From positions 1 through 30,498 of the IMG/VR virus record IMGVR_UViG_3300020442_000106: a DNA stretch of 30,498 nucleotides; one strand, 5' to 3'. Source of the stretch: a virus. The notes beneath the pieces were generated by a model. It searched no databases, was not told the origin of the DNA, and saw nothing but the letters and a program-made list of their open reading frames with translations. The translations under genes and the position numbers were made by a program. Below, piece after piece: positions 1 through 7,674 of this stretch. Each line of letters begins with the position of its first letter. The stretch's first letter is position 1.

Positions 1-225
1 ACCTCCATGGGAATCTGCACTATGGCTTTCAACCTTAATGGTTTTAACTTCAACCAATCAGTAGTTGATGTTAATGGTAAAGTCATACCAACATGGGCAG
101 ATGTACTAAACAGAGCTAACCTTGGTTTCGAGGTTATGCACGAGCGTAACGCTCACAACTTCCCACTTGATTTGGCTTCCACCGAGTCAACACAAGTGGC
201 TTTATCAGCACCAACTATAGGATAA
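1..225 (+). CDS. psbA: Photosystem II D1 protein, C-terminal part (5' end outside window)
   Basis: This is the last 74 codons of the phage-borne D1 reaction-centre protein, open at the window edge. The sequence runs through the highly conserved [10 protein letters not shown] segment and the lumenal C-terminus. The manganese-cluster ligands are all present in MHERNAH and FPLDLA, corresponding to H332, E333, H337, D342 and the A344 carboxylate in standard D1 numbering. A 15-residue extension ([15 protein letters not shown]) follows A344; the host CtpA protease would normally remove it. In established cyanophage biology, phage psbA keeps photosystem II repaired during infection. Its TAA stop overlaps the ATG of the next gene (TAATG), so the downstream basic protein is probably translationally coupled. 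No defect is visible in the part seen. Confidence 0.97.
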   Translation, partial: TSMGICTMAFNLNGFNFNQSVVDVNGKVIPTWADVLNRANLGFEVMHERNAHNFPLDLASTESTQVALSAPTIG

Positions 226-464
226 TGTCAAAGAACGTAAGCCTAAAGATAGGCAAACATAAATCGCGTACCGGTGGGCTTACGGCTGCTGGCAGAAAAA
301 AATACAACGCTGCGACTGGTTCCAACCTGAAGGCTCCACAGCCTCAGGGCGGACCTCGCAAACGTTCCTTCTGTGCTCGGATGAGCGGAGTCAAGGGACC
401 AATGAAAAAACCAAACGGCAAGCCTACTCGTAAGGCTCTTGCCCTTCGTAAATGGAAATGCTAA
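225..464 (+). CDS. Small basic conserved cyanophage protein (DUF6321-like)
   Basis: A 79-residue, strongly basic protein beginning on the stop codon of psbA. It carries a TGGLTAAGRKKYN segment, then a proline/glycine-rich stretch with PRKRSFCARMSG and a C-terminal ALALRKWKC. I recognise this as a small family recurrent in cyanophages, probably the DUF6321 type; that name is from memory. No catalytic motif is seen. The basic charge, two conserved-looking cysteines and GP/KP-rich middle fit a nucleic-acid-binding role, which is inference. It heads a run of similarly basic mini-genes leading to the oxygenase genes. Confidence 0.85.
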   Translation: MSKNVSLKIGKHKSRTGGLTAAGRKKYNAATGSNLKAPQPQGGPRKRSFCARMSGVKGPMKKPNGKPTRKALALRKWKC

Positions 465-466
465 TT

Positions 467-607
467 ATGCCAATGGGAAAAGGAACCTACGGTTCAAAAA
501 GAGGAAGACCTCCAGCAAAAAAGAAAATGTCAAAGGGTCTGGCAGCTCTCGCAAAAAAAAGACCTCAAGTTGCTGCTGCCATCATAAAAAATAAAAGGAA
601 AAAATAA
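467..607 (+). CDS. Lys/Arg-rich mini-protein, 46 aa
   Basis: The 46-residue ORF starts at ATG 467, two bases after the previous stop, and ends at TAA 605-607, which overlaps the next ATG (TAATG). It reads MPMGKGTYGSKRGRPP, then KKKMSKGLAALAKKRPQ and a basic tail. The GSKRGRPPAKKK stretch resembles an AT-hook (GRP core), which would bind the minor groove of AT-rich DNA; this is only motif-level evidence. Coding status is supported by its exact fit into a chain of coupled ORFs and by consistent frame tiling between neighbours. Confidence 0.7.
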   Translation: MPMGKGTYGSKRGRPPAKKKMSKGLAALAKKRPQVAAAIIKNKRKK

Positions 608-777
608 TGCCAGCTTATCAAAAGAAAACTAAGGCAGTTAAGTTAGAACCTAAAAAACTTAAATCAAAAGGTGCGAGAGTACTTAAAGATCAAGGAGTAA
701 GGAAACTTAAATCAAAAGGTGTTAAACAAATTCCAAAAGGTTTAAAAAAAATTACAAATCGTTTAAAAAGTAAATAA
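607..777 (+). CDS. Lys-rich mini-protein, 56 aa
   Basis: A 56-residue ORF between two TAATG junctions (607-609 and 775-779). It is extremely lysine-rich and contains an internal near-repeat, KKLKSKGARVLKDQG followed by RKLKSKGVKQIPKG, suggesting a duplicated unit of about 18 residues. No catalytic motif is present. The composition suggests nucleic-acid binding, as in the other small genes of this string. I cannot name it. Confidence 0.65.
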   Translation: MPAYQKKTKAVKLEPKKLKSKGARVLKDQGVRKLKSKGVKQIPKGLKKITNRLKSK

Positions 778-836
778 TGGCACACAAAGGTAAAGGCTCC
801 TGTGGGAGTAAAAAAAGTAAAGGAGGCAAAAGATAA
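777..836 (+). CDS. Gly/Lys/Ser micro-protein, 19 aa
   Basis: A 19-codon ORF (MAHKGKGSCGSKKSKGGKR) whose ATG overlaps the previous stop and whose TAA overlaps the next ATG. A run of GGAGG at about 822-826 inside it could serve as ribosome binding site for the gene starting at 836. The ORF could therefore be a genuine micro-protein or chiefly a translational-coupling relay. Single cysteine; no recognisable family. Confidence 0.5.
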   Translation: MAHKGKGSCGSKKSKGGKR

Positions 837-988
837 TGCCTGCTAAAAGAGGACTATACGCAAACATCCACGCCAAGAGAAAGCGCATTGCTGCTGGCTC
901 TGGTGAGAAGATGAGAAAGCCCGGAGCTAAAGGTGCTCCTACTAAAGCTAACTTTAAGCGTGCAGCTAAAACTGCAAAGAAAAGATGA
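836..988 (+). CDS. Small basic conserved cyanophage protein, 50 aa
   Basis: A 50-residue basic protein starting MPAKRGLYANIHAKRKRI, with GSGEKMRKPGAKGAPT and a KRAAKTAKKR tail. I recognise this as a recurrent short protein family of marine cyanophages with no known function. The start is fixed by the TAATG junction at 834-838 and a GGAGG at about 822-826. The stop TGA (986-988) overlaps the next ATG (985-987) as ATGA. It resembles a nucleoid-type basic protein in composition; a DNA- or RNA-binding role is inference. Confidence 0.8.
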   Translation: MPAKRGLYANIHAKRKRIAAGSGEKMRKPGAKGAPTKANFKRAAKTAKKR

Positions 989-1098
989 CACATCAGTCAA
1001 GTGTAATGAAAGCAAGCATCACCTACTATGCTCCTCAAAAAGAAGAAGAAGAAGAAACTGATAAAGAACTTTCTGACTCTGATAACACTGATAACTAA
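985..1098 (+). CDS. Acidic mini-protein, 37 aa
   Basis: The ORF starts at ATG 985, overlapping the stop of the basic gene before it (ATGA), with an alternative in-frame ATG at 1006. It encodes MTHQSSVMKASITYYAPQK, then a run of five glutamates and an acidic DKELSDSDNTDN tail. The switch from strongly basic to strongly acidic within an overlapping gene string is notable. No family recognised. Confidence 0.5.
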   Translation: MTHQSSVMKASITYYAPQKEEEEETDKELSDSDNTDN

Positions 1099-1142
1099 TA
1101 TCTTTATCATTTCTGGTGTCACACGACACTGGTATTCATCCA

Positions 1143-1718
1143 ATGATAACAATGGAAAATTTTATATTGAAAATAGATGACGCGCTGTCAGATGATCTAT
1201 GTGATTTATGTATAAATTATTACGACGATAAGAGAGCTCAATCCTACGACGACCCACACAATTATGTTCAGGCATATGAAATGGAGATAAAAGATGGGGT
1301 TATTATGAGTAAGTTAAATGAATCTTTCTTTCGTATAGTAAACTTTTACATGAGTAGGTTTCGTACATTTAGATGTCAATACGATTCAGGTATTACACTA
1401 CGTAAAATATTTGGACCTACCAAAGAACATACTGATGGTGTTGTTTCTAGCACACCTACTCCTTTAAGCCAAATAGGTGAACGTATGTCAAGTCTTATAA
1501 TAGGTTTGAACAGTGACTATGAAGAAGGAGTATTTAATTTTCCACTACAAGGTTGTCAAACTAGAGTAGAACGAGGACAAGCTATTCTCTTTCCTCCGTT
1601 CTGGACTCACCCACATGAAGTAAGTGCACCTGTTAATGGATTTAGATATACATTAAATACATGGCTTGTACAAGATATGTACCTTCCGTTCATCCCAAAG
1701 GGGACGCATGAATCCTAG
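1143..1718 (+). CDS. 2-oxoglutarate/Fe(II) dioxygenase (prolyl-hydroxylase-like)
   Basis: About 191 residues. The double-stranded beta-helix signature is visible: HTD (HxD metal ligands) within TKEHTDGVV, a distal THPHEV histidine, and the FRYTLNTWL arginine that would bind the 2-oxoglutarate carboxylate. Such enzymes couple 2-oxoglutarate decarboxylation to hydroxylation of a protein or small molecule. Phage versions are common in marine myo- and podoviruses, with mostly unknown substrates. An upstream in-frame GTG at 1116 would add nine residues; ATG 1143 or 1152 fits better, because the conserved-looking part begins at MENFILKIDD. No convincing Shine-Dalgarno is seen. It lies between psbA and the capsid gene, an accessory-gene position. 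Confidence 0.85.
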   Translation: MITMENFILKIDDALSDDLCDLCINYYDDKRAQSYDDPHNYVQAYEMEIKDGVIMSKLNESFFRIVNFYMSRFRTFRCQYDSGITLRKIFGPTKEHTDGVVSSTPTPLSQIGERMSSLIIGLNSDYEEGVFNFPLQGCQTRVERGQAILFPPFWTHPHEVSAPVNGFRYTLNTWLVQDMYLPFIPKGTHES

Positions 1719-1806
1719 ACATGGAACGGGGTCTAGGTATATGGAGATAGCAATGAAAGTTACTTTCGTATATCGTGGCGTTGCTTACACAAGAATAGTT
1801 AAATAG
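1708..1806 (+). CDS. Very small ORF with DUF4278-like YRG motif
   Basis: A 32-codon ORF starting inside the 3' end of the oxygenase gene; an internal ATG at 1753 would give 17 residues, MKVTFVYRGVAYTRIVK. The VTFVYRGVAYTR core resembles the short cyanobacterial DUF4278 pattern (YRG..Y). This is a motif-level resemblance only, and the ORF may not be expressed. It fills the gap between the two oxygenase genes. Confidence 0.35.
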   Translation: MNPRHGTGSRYMEIAMKVTFVYRGVAYTRIVK

Positions 1807-1812
1807 TAGCTA

Positions 1813-2391
1813 ATGAAATACACCCAACAACCTGTCTTTCCAAGTTTGATTCATATTATTGAAACAGACTTAGACACTGACATCAAACCTTTTTGCTATG
1901 AGGTAAAAGAACAGAACCCTGATAGTGTCCTCCAAAGTAATTATGGAGGGTGGCAATCTAAACCAGCATTAGGTCAAGACAATGATCTTATTAGACACAA
2001 ACTCTATAAGATATTTGACGAGACTATTAATAAACTACTTATAGGTAGAGTTATAATTGATGGCTGGTGGATTAATATAAACGGTCATGGAAGTTTCAAC
2101 TTATCTCATAATCATCCAAACTGTGATCTTGCTGGTGTCTATTATGTTCAAGTGCCTAAAGATTCAGGAGTGATTTATTTTGAAAATCCTCATAATTTTT
2201 ATGCTAGAAATGAATTAGACAATTATACTCCTGATGCTAAAACAGGATTATCACAAGGTATAGATAGTAGTTGTCAACCTACAGAGGGAATGCTTCTAGT
2301 TTTCCCTTCGTACTTACGACACGGTGTATCACTCAACGCATCACAAGAAGATAGAATTTCTATTTCATTTAACTTAAGAGTAATCGGTTAG
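1813..2391 (+). CDS. Putative 2OG-Fe(II) oxygenase (PF13759-like)
   Basis: 192 residues of the short phage/marine 2OG oxygenase type. The signature is dense: WWININGHGSFNLSHNHP supplies the first metal ligands in the HNH segment, then AGVYYVQVP and SGVIYFENP strands, LLVFPSYLRHGV supplies the distal histidine, and EDRISISFNLR supplies the 2-oxoglutarate-binding arginine. These are established features of this family; the substrate is unknown. The last codons run into an anticodon-arm/T-arm-like sequence (2383-2426), so the 3' end of the gene overlaps a potential structured RNA. It is unrelated in detail to the preceding oxygenase, so the two are not a recent duplication. Confidence 0.88.
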   Translation: MKYTQQPVFPSLIHIIETDLDTDIKPFCYEVKEQNPDSVLQSNYGGWQSKPALGQDNDLIRHKLYKIFDETINKLLIGRVIIDGWWININGHGSFNLSHNHPNCDLAGVYYVQVPKDSGVIYFENPHNFYARNELDNYTPDAKTGLSQGIDSSCQPTEGMLLVFPSYLRHGVSLNASQEDRISISFNLRVIG

Positions 2392-2426
2392 GCGATCATT
2401 AGGGGGTTCGAGTCCCCCTATCTCAA
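2383..2426 (+). other. tRNA 3'-half-like element (anticodon-arm-like hairpin plus T-arm)
   Basis: ATCG-GTTAGG-CGAT forms a hairpin, followed by a 5-nt spacer and a textbook T-arm: GGGGG, loop TTCGAGT, CCCCC. A 7-nt acceptor-like strand TATCTCA follows. A matching 5' acceptor strand and D-arm are not present at the right distance, so this is not an intact tRNA gene. It could be a relic of recombination with a tRNA, an attachment-type sequence, or a processing hairpin. It overlaps the last codons of the oxygenase gene. Confidence 0.5.
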
Positions 2427-2575
2427 TTTGGGAAAAGCCCTCTGAGGAGGATACCTTTTACCCGTCGACGGTGGGAAAAGACCACAAAACGTGCCAGTCT
2501 CACGTTAGACCAATTAAGACTGACAACATTCTAGGCTAGAAGACGATACATAATACCCTTAACTTTTAAGATAAA
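2427..2575 (+). promoter_or_regulatory. Structured leader upstream of the major capsid gene
   Basis: No credible ORF is seen here. The stretch contains several inverted repeats: GGG-AAAA-GCCC-type pairing near 2429, a perfect 10-bp palindrome CCGTCGACGG (2462-2471), and CAGTCT/AGACTG arms (2495-2500 and 2517-2522). The position corresponds to the strong phage promoter before gene 10 in T7. TAATACCCTTAACTTTT at 2551 begins like a T7 promoter but diverges after the first six bases. I treat the region as a likely promoter/5' UTR without assigning a promoter sequence. Confidence 0.4.
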
Positions 2576-3721
2576 ATGGCACAACAGTCATCTGCTAACC
2601 CTACCTCACTTACACGTCAGGGTCAGCTTAATTCAGCAGGCGACGCCAGAGCACTATACCTTAAATTGTTCAGTGGAGAAATGTTCAAAGGATTCCAGCA
2701 TGAGTCTATTGCTCGTGACTTGGTGATGAAGAGAACACTTAAGAACGGAAAGAGTTTGCAGTTCATTTATACTGGACGCACAACTGCTGAGTTCCATACT
2801 CCCGGAAACAGTATCTTAGGTAACAGCGACGGCGCACCTCCAGTTGCAGAAAAAACAATTACATGCGACGACCTATTAATTTCCAGCGCATTCGTATATG
2901 AGCTAGATGAAACACTAGCACACTATGAATTACGTGGTGAAATTTCCAAGAAGATTGGATACGCATTAGCAGAGAAGTATGATAGACTCATCTTCAGAGC
3001 TATTGCTAAAGGTGCTAGACAGGCTTCTCCTGTAGCAAAGACTAACTTCAAGGAGCCCGGTGGAACACAGATCAGAGTTGGTTCAACAACTAATGATTCT
3101 GATGCTTACAACGCAGGCAACTTAGTTAATGCTTTCTACGATGCAGCAGCAGCTCTAGACGAAAAAGGAGTCAGTGGCTCTGGAAGAGTAGCGGTTCTAA
3201 ACCCTCGCCAGTACTACGCTCTTATACAGGACATAGGTTCTAACGGTCTTATCAACAGAGACGTACAAGGTACAGCATTACAGTCAGGTAATGGAATCAT
3301 TGAAATTGCAGGCATCAAGATCTACAAGTCAATGAACATCCCATTCCTTGCTAAGCATGGTGTAGCTTATGGCGGAACTACAGGTGAGACATCTCCTTCA
3401 AACTTAGGAGACCACGTGGGTACAGCTCTAGCTGACGCACGTAAGTCTGTAACAGGACTAAACAACAACTACGGTAACAGCACAGACTTTGCTAAATCTT
3501 GTGGATTAATTTTCCAGAAGGAAGCAGCAGGGGTTGTAGAAGCTATCGGACCACAGGTTCAGGTAACTTCTGGTGATGTATCAGTTGTTTACCAAGGTGA
3601 CGTAATCCTTGGAAGACTTGCTATGGGTGCAGATTTCTTAAACCCAGCAGCAGCCGTTGAACTATATGTAGGCGCATCAGCACCTTCAGCGTTCGGTACA
3701 ACATACCCAGAGAACGGTTAA
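2576..3721 (+). CDS. Major capsid protein (T7 gp10-like)
   Basis: 381 residues forming the HK97-fold icosahedral shell. Recognisable T7-like cyanophage capsid segments include LYLKLFSGEMFKGFQHES near residue 28, GKSLQFIYTGRT near 61, the DDLLISSAFVYELDETLAHY stretch near 100, the RVAVLNPRQYYALI segment near 205, and the C-terminal VVYQGDVILGRLAMGADFLNPA. Length matches cyanopodovirus capsid proteins. The gene stands alone between a structured leader and a strong terminator, consistent with a separately controlled, highly expressed transcript. No -1 frameshift signal for a longer minor capsid form is evident. Confidence 0.95.
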   Translation: MAQQSSANPTSLTRQGQLNSAGDARALYLKLFSGEMFKGFQHESIARDLVMKRTLKNGKSLQFIYTGRTTAEFHTPGNSILGNSDGAPPVAEKTITCDDLLISSAFVYELDETLAHYELRGEISKKIGYALAEKYDRLIFRAIAKGARQASPVAKTNFKEPGGTQIRVGSTTNDSDAYNAGNLVNAFYDAAAALDEKGVSGSGRVAVLNPRQYYALIQDIGSNGLINRDVQGTALQSGNGIIEIAGIKIYKSMNIPFLAKHGVAYGGTTGETSPSNLGDHVGTALADARKSVTGLNNNYGNSTDFAKSCGLIFQKEAAGVVEAIGPQVQVTSGDVSVVYQGDVILGRLAMGADFLNPAAAVELYVGASAPSAFGTTYPENG

Positions 3722-3736
3722 TTTATACACTTATAC

Positions 3737-3760
3737 GGGAGCTTCGGCTCCCTTTTTTTT
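3737..3760 (+). terminator. Rho-independent terminator after the capsid gene
   Basis: GGGAGC-TTCG-GCTCCC is a perfect 6-bp stem with a stable TTCG tetraloop, followed by eight T residues. The T-tract ends exactly one base before the ATG of the tail tube A gene (3761). It therefore also occupies the whole region where a ribosome binding site would lie. Confidence 0.93.
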
Positions 3761-4378
3761 ATGGCTATTCAAATAAGCACCGATACCGAACTATCCGCAG
3801 TGAACTCTATCTTGGGTAGCATTGGTCAATCTCCTGTTACTAATATTACAGGTAATTCCCTACAAAATCCAGAAATAGCATATGTAGTTAATCTACTTGC
3901 TGAAGTAAATAAAGATGTCCAAACAATAGGGTGGACATTTAACACAGAACACAGAGTAAAGAAAACTCCTGATGCTCAAGGTAACTATGTAGTTCCTAGT
4001 AATGCAATCGTTTATGATATTAGTGATGGTCAAATTGACAGAAGCACTAACGTTGTAAAAAGAGATGGTAAATTGTTTGACACAATAAACCAGACAGATG
4101 TATTTACCGGGGAATATTACTTTGACATCGTTACACTATATCCATTCACAGATGTACCTCCAGCTATACAGAGATACATAATTGCAAGAGCATCTATGCG
4201 TGCTGCTACACAACTCGTTTCTAACGGCGACCTAGTTAAGTTACTTCAGGTAGAAGAACAACAAGCTAGAGCTAATGCTATGGAGTTTGAAACAGAACAG
4301 GGTGACCATAACTTTATGGGCTTCCCACAGCAGACTAACTATAGGGCTTATCAACCATACAAAGCACTTATTAGATAA
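3761..4378 (+). CDS. Tail tubular protein A (T7 gp11-like)
   Basis: 205 residues, the usual size for gp11-like tail tube A, the adaptor ring between portal and nozzle. It begins with the typical LSAVNSILGSIGQSPV motif, has VQTIGWTFNTEHR near residue 55, and TLYPFTDVPPAIQRYIIARASMRAATQLV near 130. The start codon abuts the U-tract of the terminator, so no Shine-Dalgarno is possible on read-through RNA except from within the hairpin. The stop overlaps the next start (TAATG at 4376-4380). Confidence 0.92.
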   Translation: MAIQISTDTELSAVNSILGSIGQSPVTNITGNSLQNPEIAYVVNLLAEVNKDVQTIGWTFNTEHRVKKTPDAQGNYVVPSNAIVYDISDGQIDRSTNVVKRDGKLFDTINQTDVFTGEYYFDIVTLYPFTDVPPAIQRYIIARASMRAATQLVSNGDLVKLLQVEEQQARANAMEFETEQGDHNFMGFPQQTNYRAYQPYKALIR

Positions 4379-7300
4379 TGGCAACTATTACACAAACTAT
4401 ACATAGTCTGAATGCTGGTATATCACAACAGCCTGACGAACAAAAGATTCCCGGTCAGGTAAAAGACATGCTAAATGCAATTCCTGATATTACACAGGGA
4501 TTACTAAAGAGACCGGCTGGTAAGTTTGTGTCAACTTTAGTTGGTTCTACGGATACCGGTAAATGGTTCCACTATTACAGAGATGAAAGTGAACAATATG
4601 TAGGACAGATACAACGAGACGGCACTGTTAAAATGTGGGCATGTGCGGAAGTTAGAGATTCACTAGGCAATGTTATACATCAGGCAGGCGCACCGGTTAC
4701 TGTAGTAGATGATACTGCTACAAGAGCATCAAATGATTTATATACATATGATGATGCTACTACAGGTAATAAATATCTGAAGCACTCAGCAGATGATATG
4801 ATTCAAACTCTAACTCTGAATGACTTTACATATATAAGTAATAGAAATGTCATTCCAGAGATGAGAACAGATACTGCTAATTTAGAACCTGAAGGAGATT
4901 TTTTAAAAGAAGTTTTTATTGAATTAAAATCTTTATCCTATGCAAAACAATATGCAGTAAACGTATTTGATAGTACAGACCCTGCTGATAACAGTACAGT
5001 AAATACTGCTACACGTATCAGGGTAACAATGGTAAACTCTAGTAATAATTATTGTGACTCTGGATTCCACATGAGAACACATGCAACTAGAGGTGATGGT
5101 AATAATGCTAGATGTGGTACACAGGCTGGTGATGGTAGAGATGCTTTCGCACCTAATGTAGGCACACGTATATTTTCAGTAGACAGTAATAAAACTCTTG
5201 TTGATGATGGAGCAACAGGTGGTACACTTGCTAACGGTAATCTTTCAGATATAAATTATGAATACCAAGTTAATATTCATAAGAAACCTTTTGGAGGTCA
5301 ATATACCCAAGCAAATAACAGTAACATTGTTACAGTAACTACAGCTACACCTCACGGATTATCAGTAGGAACATCAATGTTCTTTGATTTTGTTACTGGA
5401 GGTCTTGTTAATGAAGATACATTTAAAAATGTTACAAGCGTACCTAGTGCAACTACATTTACATTCAGTACTACTGCTACTAATACTTCAGGTTCAAACC
5501 ATTCTGGTGACGTAAACTCTTCAGAAACAGCTCAGACTGGAAGAAAGAATTTATACTTCCGTATAGCTACAACTGGTCAGTCGGTTCCTTACACAGAAGG
5601 TTCTGGTAGTAGTCAAACAACTACATACCAAGCTAGATATACAACTACATATGATTTATTGCATGGTGGTGAAGGCTGGTTAAAAGGAGACTTTTTCTAT
5701 GTCTTTATGAAAGATGCTTATTATAAAGTAGAAATAGAAGAATCTAGTGCATCTATTGTACAGGCAAACTTAGCTCTTGTACGACCAAACCCTACACCTT
5801 TTGACACAGAAACAACTATTACTGCTGAGAGTATTCTTGGTGATATAAGAGCAGAAATTACTGGAAATGATACAAATACAGGTAATGGATTTACTTGTAC
5901 ACAAATTGGTACAGGATTACATATAAAACGAACTAGCAACTTTAACGCTTCTACGCCCGTAGGAGAGCTGTTAAATGTTGTTGCTGGTAAAGTTAATGAT
6001 GTAGGTGATTTACCCTCTCAGTGCAAGCATGGAATGGTTGTAGAGGTTGTTAATAGCACAGCCGACGAGGATAATCATTATGTTAAGTTTTTTGGTAACA
6101 ATGATAAAGATGGTGAAGGTACATGGGAAGAGTGTGCTAAGCCGGGTAGAGCTATAAAGTTTAATGAAACTACTATGCCAGTAATTCTTATCAGAACTGC
6201 TGACGGTAACTTTAGACTTACAGAACAGAAAGGTGGTAACTACACCATTGCTGGTCAAAGCTATCCAGTTCCACAATGGGACAACGCTATAGTAGGTGAT
6301 GATGTAACTAACCCAGAGCCTTCTTTTATAGGTAAACCTATTACTCAAATGCTGTTTTTTAGAAACAGATTTGCACTACTGTCTGACGAACATATAGTTA
6401 TGTCACGTCCGGGAGACTTTACTAACTTCTTTGCTAAGTCTGCTATACAGTTAATAGCAAGTGACCCTATAGATATAGCTGCTAGTTCAGAATATCCAGC
6501 AATTTTATATGACGGAATACAAGTAAACACTGGTTTAATACTATTTTCTAAGAACCAGCAGTTTATGTTAACAACTGATAGTGATGTCTTTAGTCCTACA
6601 ACTGCTAAAATCAATGCGCTTTCTACCTATAATTTTAATTTTAAAACTAATCCTATTTCTCTTGGTACTACGATTGGTTTCTTAGACAATGCTGGTAAGC
6701 ATTCTAGATTCTTTGAAATGGCACAGGTACAAAGAGAAGGTGAACCACAAGTTATAGAACAGAGTGCAGTTGTAGCTAAGTTATTTGAGAATGATTTATC
6801 TTTAATTAGTAACTCTAGAGAAAACTCTATAATCTTATTTAGTGAAGACAACCAATCGACCTTGTATGGGTACAGGTATTTCGATCAGATTACAGAAAGA
6901 AAACTAGCTTCTTGGTTTAGATGGACTTTACCGGGAACTATTAAGTATCACTGTATGCAAGACGATGCCTTATTTGTAGTTATACAGAATGGTTCACAAC
7001 GTGAGTTATTGAAATTCTCTATAAGAATGGATAGTAATACTGTAGCTTTAGGTGACGACAGAGTACATTTAGATTACTTAATGCCAGTAACATCTTTAGC
7101 ATCTAGTGCTTATAGTGGTGGTAATACTACATTTACTAAACCTTCGGGTCTTAATGGCAACGGTCAGTTAGCTGTATATGATATAGACGACCCTGCTAAC
7201 CCAGCATTAACTATTGGTAATTATCAAGAAGCAACAGTTAGTGGTAGTAATATAGTCATACCCGGAGATTGGACAGGACAGAATTTTTATATAGGTTATC

Positions 7301-7674
7301 TATATACTATGTCTATTACCATGCCAACTATCTACTATGTAACTAAAGTTGGAGAAAACTTTAGAGCTGATACTAGATCTAACACTATAATACATAGAGT
7401 TAAACTAGGATTTGGACCTATAGGTATATACGAAACTGTATTATCTAGAGTAGGTAGAGACGACTATACAGAACTATTTGAGGTAACACCAGCAGATAGG
7501 CAATTAGCTAACAGAACAACTGTATTTGAAGATAATCTTTTAAGAACAGTTCCAGTATATGACAGAAATATAAACGCTACTTTAACAATAAAATCTACTC
7601 ACCCTGCTCCTGCTAACTTTCATACGTTAACATGGGAAGGAGTTTACAATAACAATTTCTATCAACGTGTATAA
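4378..7674 (+). CDS. Tail tubular protein B / nozzle (T7 gp12-like)
   Basis: 1098 residues. The N-terminus (TIHSLNAGISQQPDEQKIPGQ) is the classic gp12 signature; it continues as MLNAIPDITQGLLKRPAGK. The central part includes FIGKPITQMLFFRNRFALLSDEHIVMSRPGDFTNFF-type sequence (about residues 640-690), also conserved. Length exceeds T7 gp12 (794 residues) because of an insertion-rich middle (roughly residues 230-470) containing Ser/Thr/Gly-rich, fibre-like sequence. The protein builds the tail nozzle below the tube A ring. Translationally coupled to tube A. Confidence 0.92.
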   Translation: MATITQTIHSLNAGISQQPDEQKIPGQVKDMLNAIPDITQGLLKRPAGKFVSTLVGSTDTGKWFHYYRDESEQYVGQIQRDGTVKMWACAEVRDSLGNVIHQAGAPVTVVDDTATRASNDLYTYDDATTGNKYLKHSADDMIQTLTLNDFTYISNRNVIPEMRTDTANLEPEGDFLKEVFIELKSLSYAKQYAVNVFDSTDPADNSTVNTATRIRVTMVNSSNNYCDSGFHMRTHATRGDGNNARCGTQAGDGRDAFAPNVGTRIFSVDSNKTLVDDGATGGTLANGNLSDINYEYQVNIHKKPFGGQYTQANNSNIVTVTTATPHGLSVGTSMFFDFVTGGLVNEDTFKNVTSVPSATTFTFSTTATNTSGSNHSGDVNSSETAQTGRKNLYFRIATTGQSVPYTEGSGSSQTTTYQARYTTTYDLLHGGEGWLKGDFFYVFMKDAYYKVEIEESSASIVQANLALVRPNPTPFDTETTITAESILGDIRAEITGNDTNTGNGFTCTQIGTGLHIKRTSNFNASTPVGELLNVVAGKVNDVGDLPSQCKHGMVVEVVNSTADEDNHYVKFFGNNDKDGEGTWEECAKPGRAIKFNETTMPVILIRTADGNFRLTEQKGGNYTIAGQSYPVPQWDNAIVGDDVTNPEPSFIGKPITQMLFFRNRFALLSDEHIVMSRPGDFTNFFAKSAIQLIASDPIDIAASSEYPAILYDGIQVNTGLILFSKNQQFMLTTDSDVFSPTTAKINALSTYNFNFKTNPISLGTTIGFLDNAGKHSRFFEMAQVQREGEPQVIEQSAVVAKLFENDLSLISNSRENSIILFSEDNQSTLYGYRYFDQITERKLASWFRWTLPGTIKYHCMQDDALFVVIQNGSQRELLKFSIRMDSNTVALGDDRVHLDYLMPVTSLASSAYSGGNTTFTKPSGLNGNGQLAVYDIDDPANPALTIGNYQEATVSGSNIVIPGDWTGQNFYIGYLYTMSITMPTIYYVTKVGENFRADTRSNTIIHRVKLGFGPIGIYETVLSRVGRDDYTELFEVTPADRQLANRTTVFEDNLLRTVPVYDRNINATLTIKSTHPAPANFHTLTWEGVYNNNFYQRV

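Noticed and set aside
763-993. Minus-strand 76-codon ORF opposite the basic mini-genes
   Set aside because: Phe/Leu-rich shadow of Lys/Arg-rich coding sequence on the + strand.
2551-2573. T7-type promoter (TAATAC start) before the capsid gene
   Set aside because: Similarity is confined to the AT-rich first six bases and scattered later matches; it would leave a leader of only about 8 nt. Cyanophage polymerases use different promoters.
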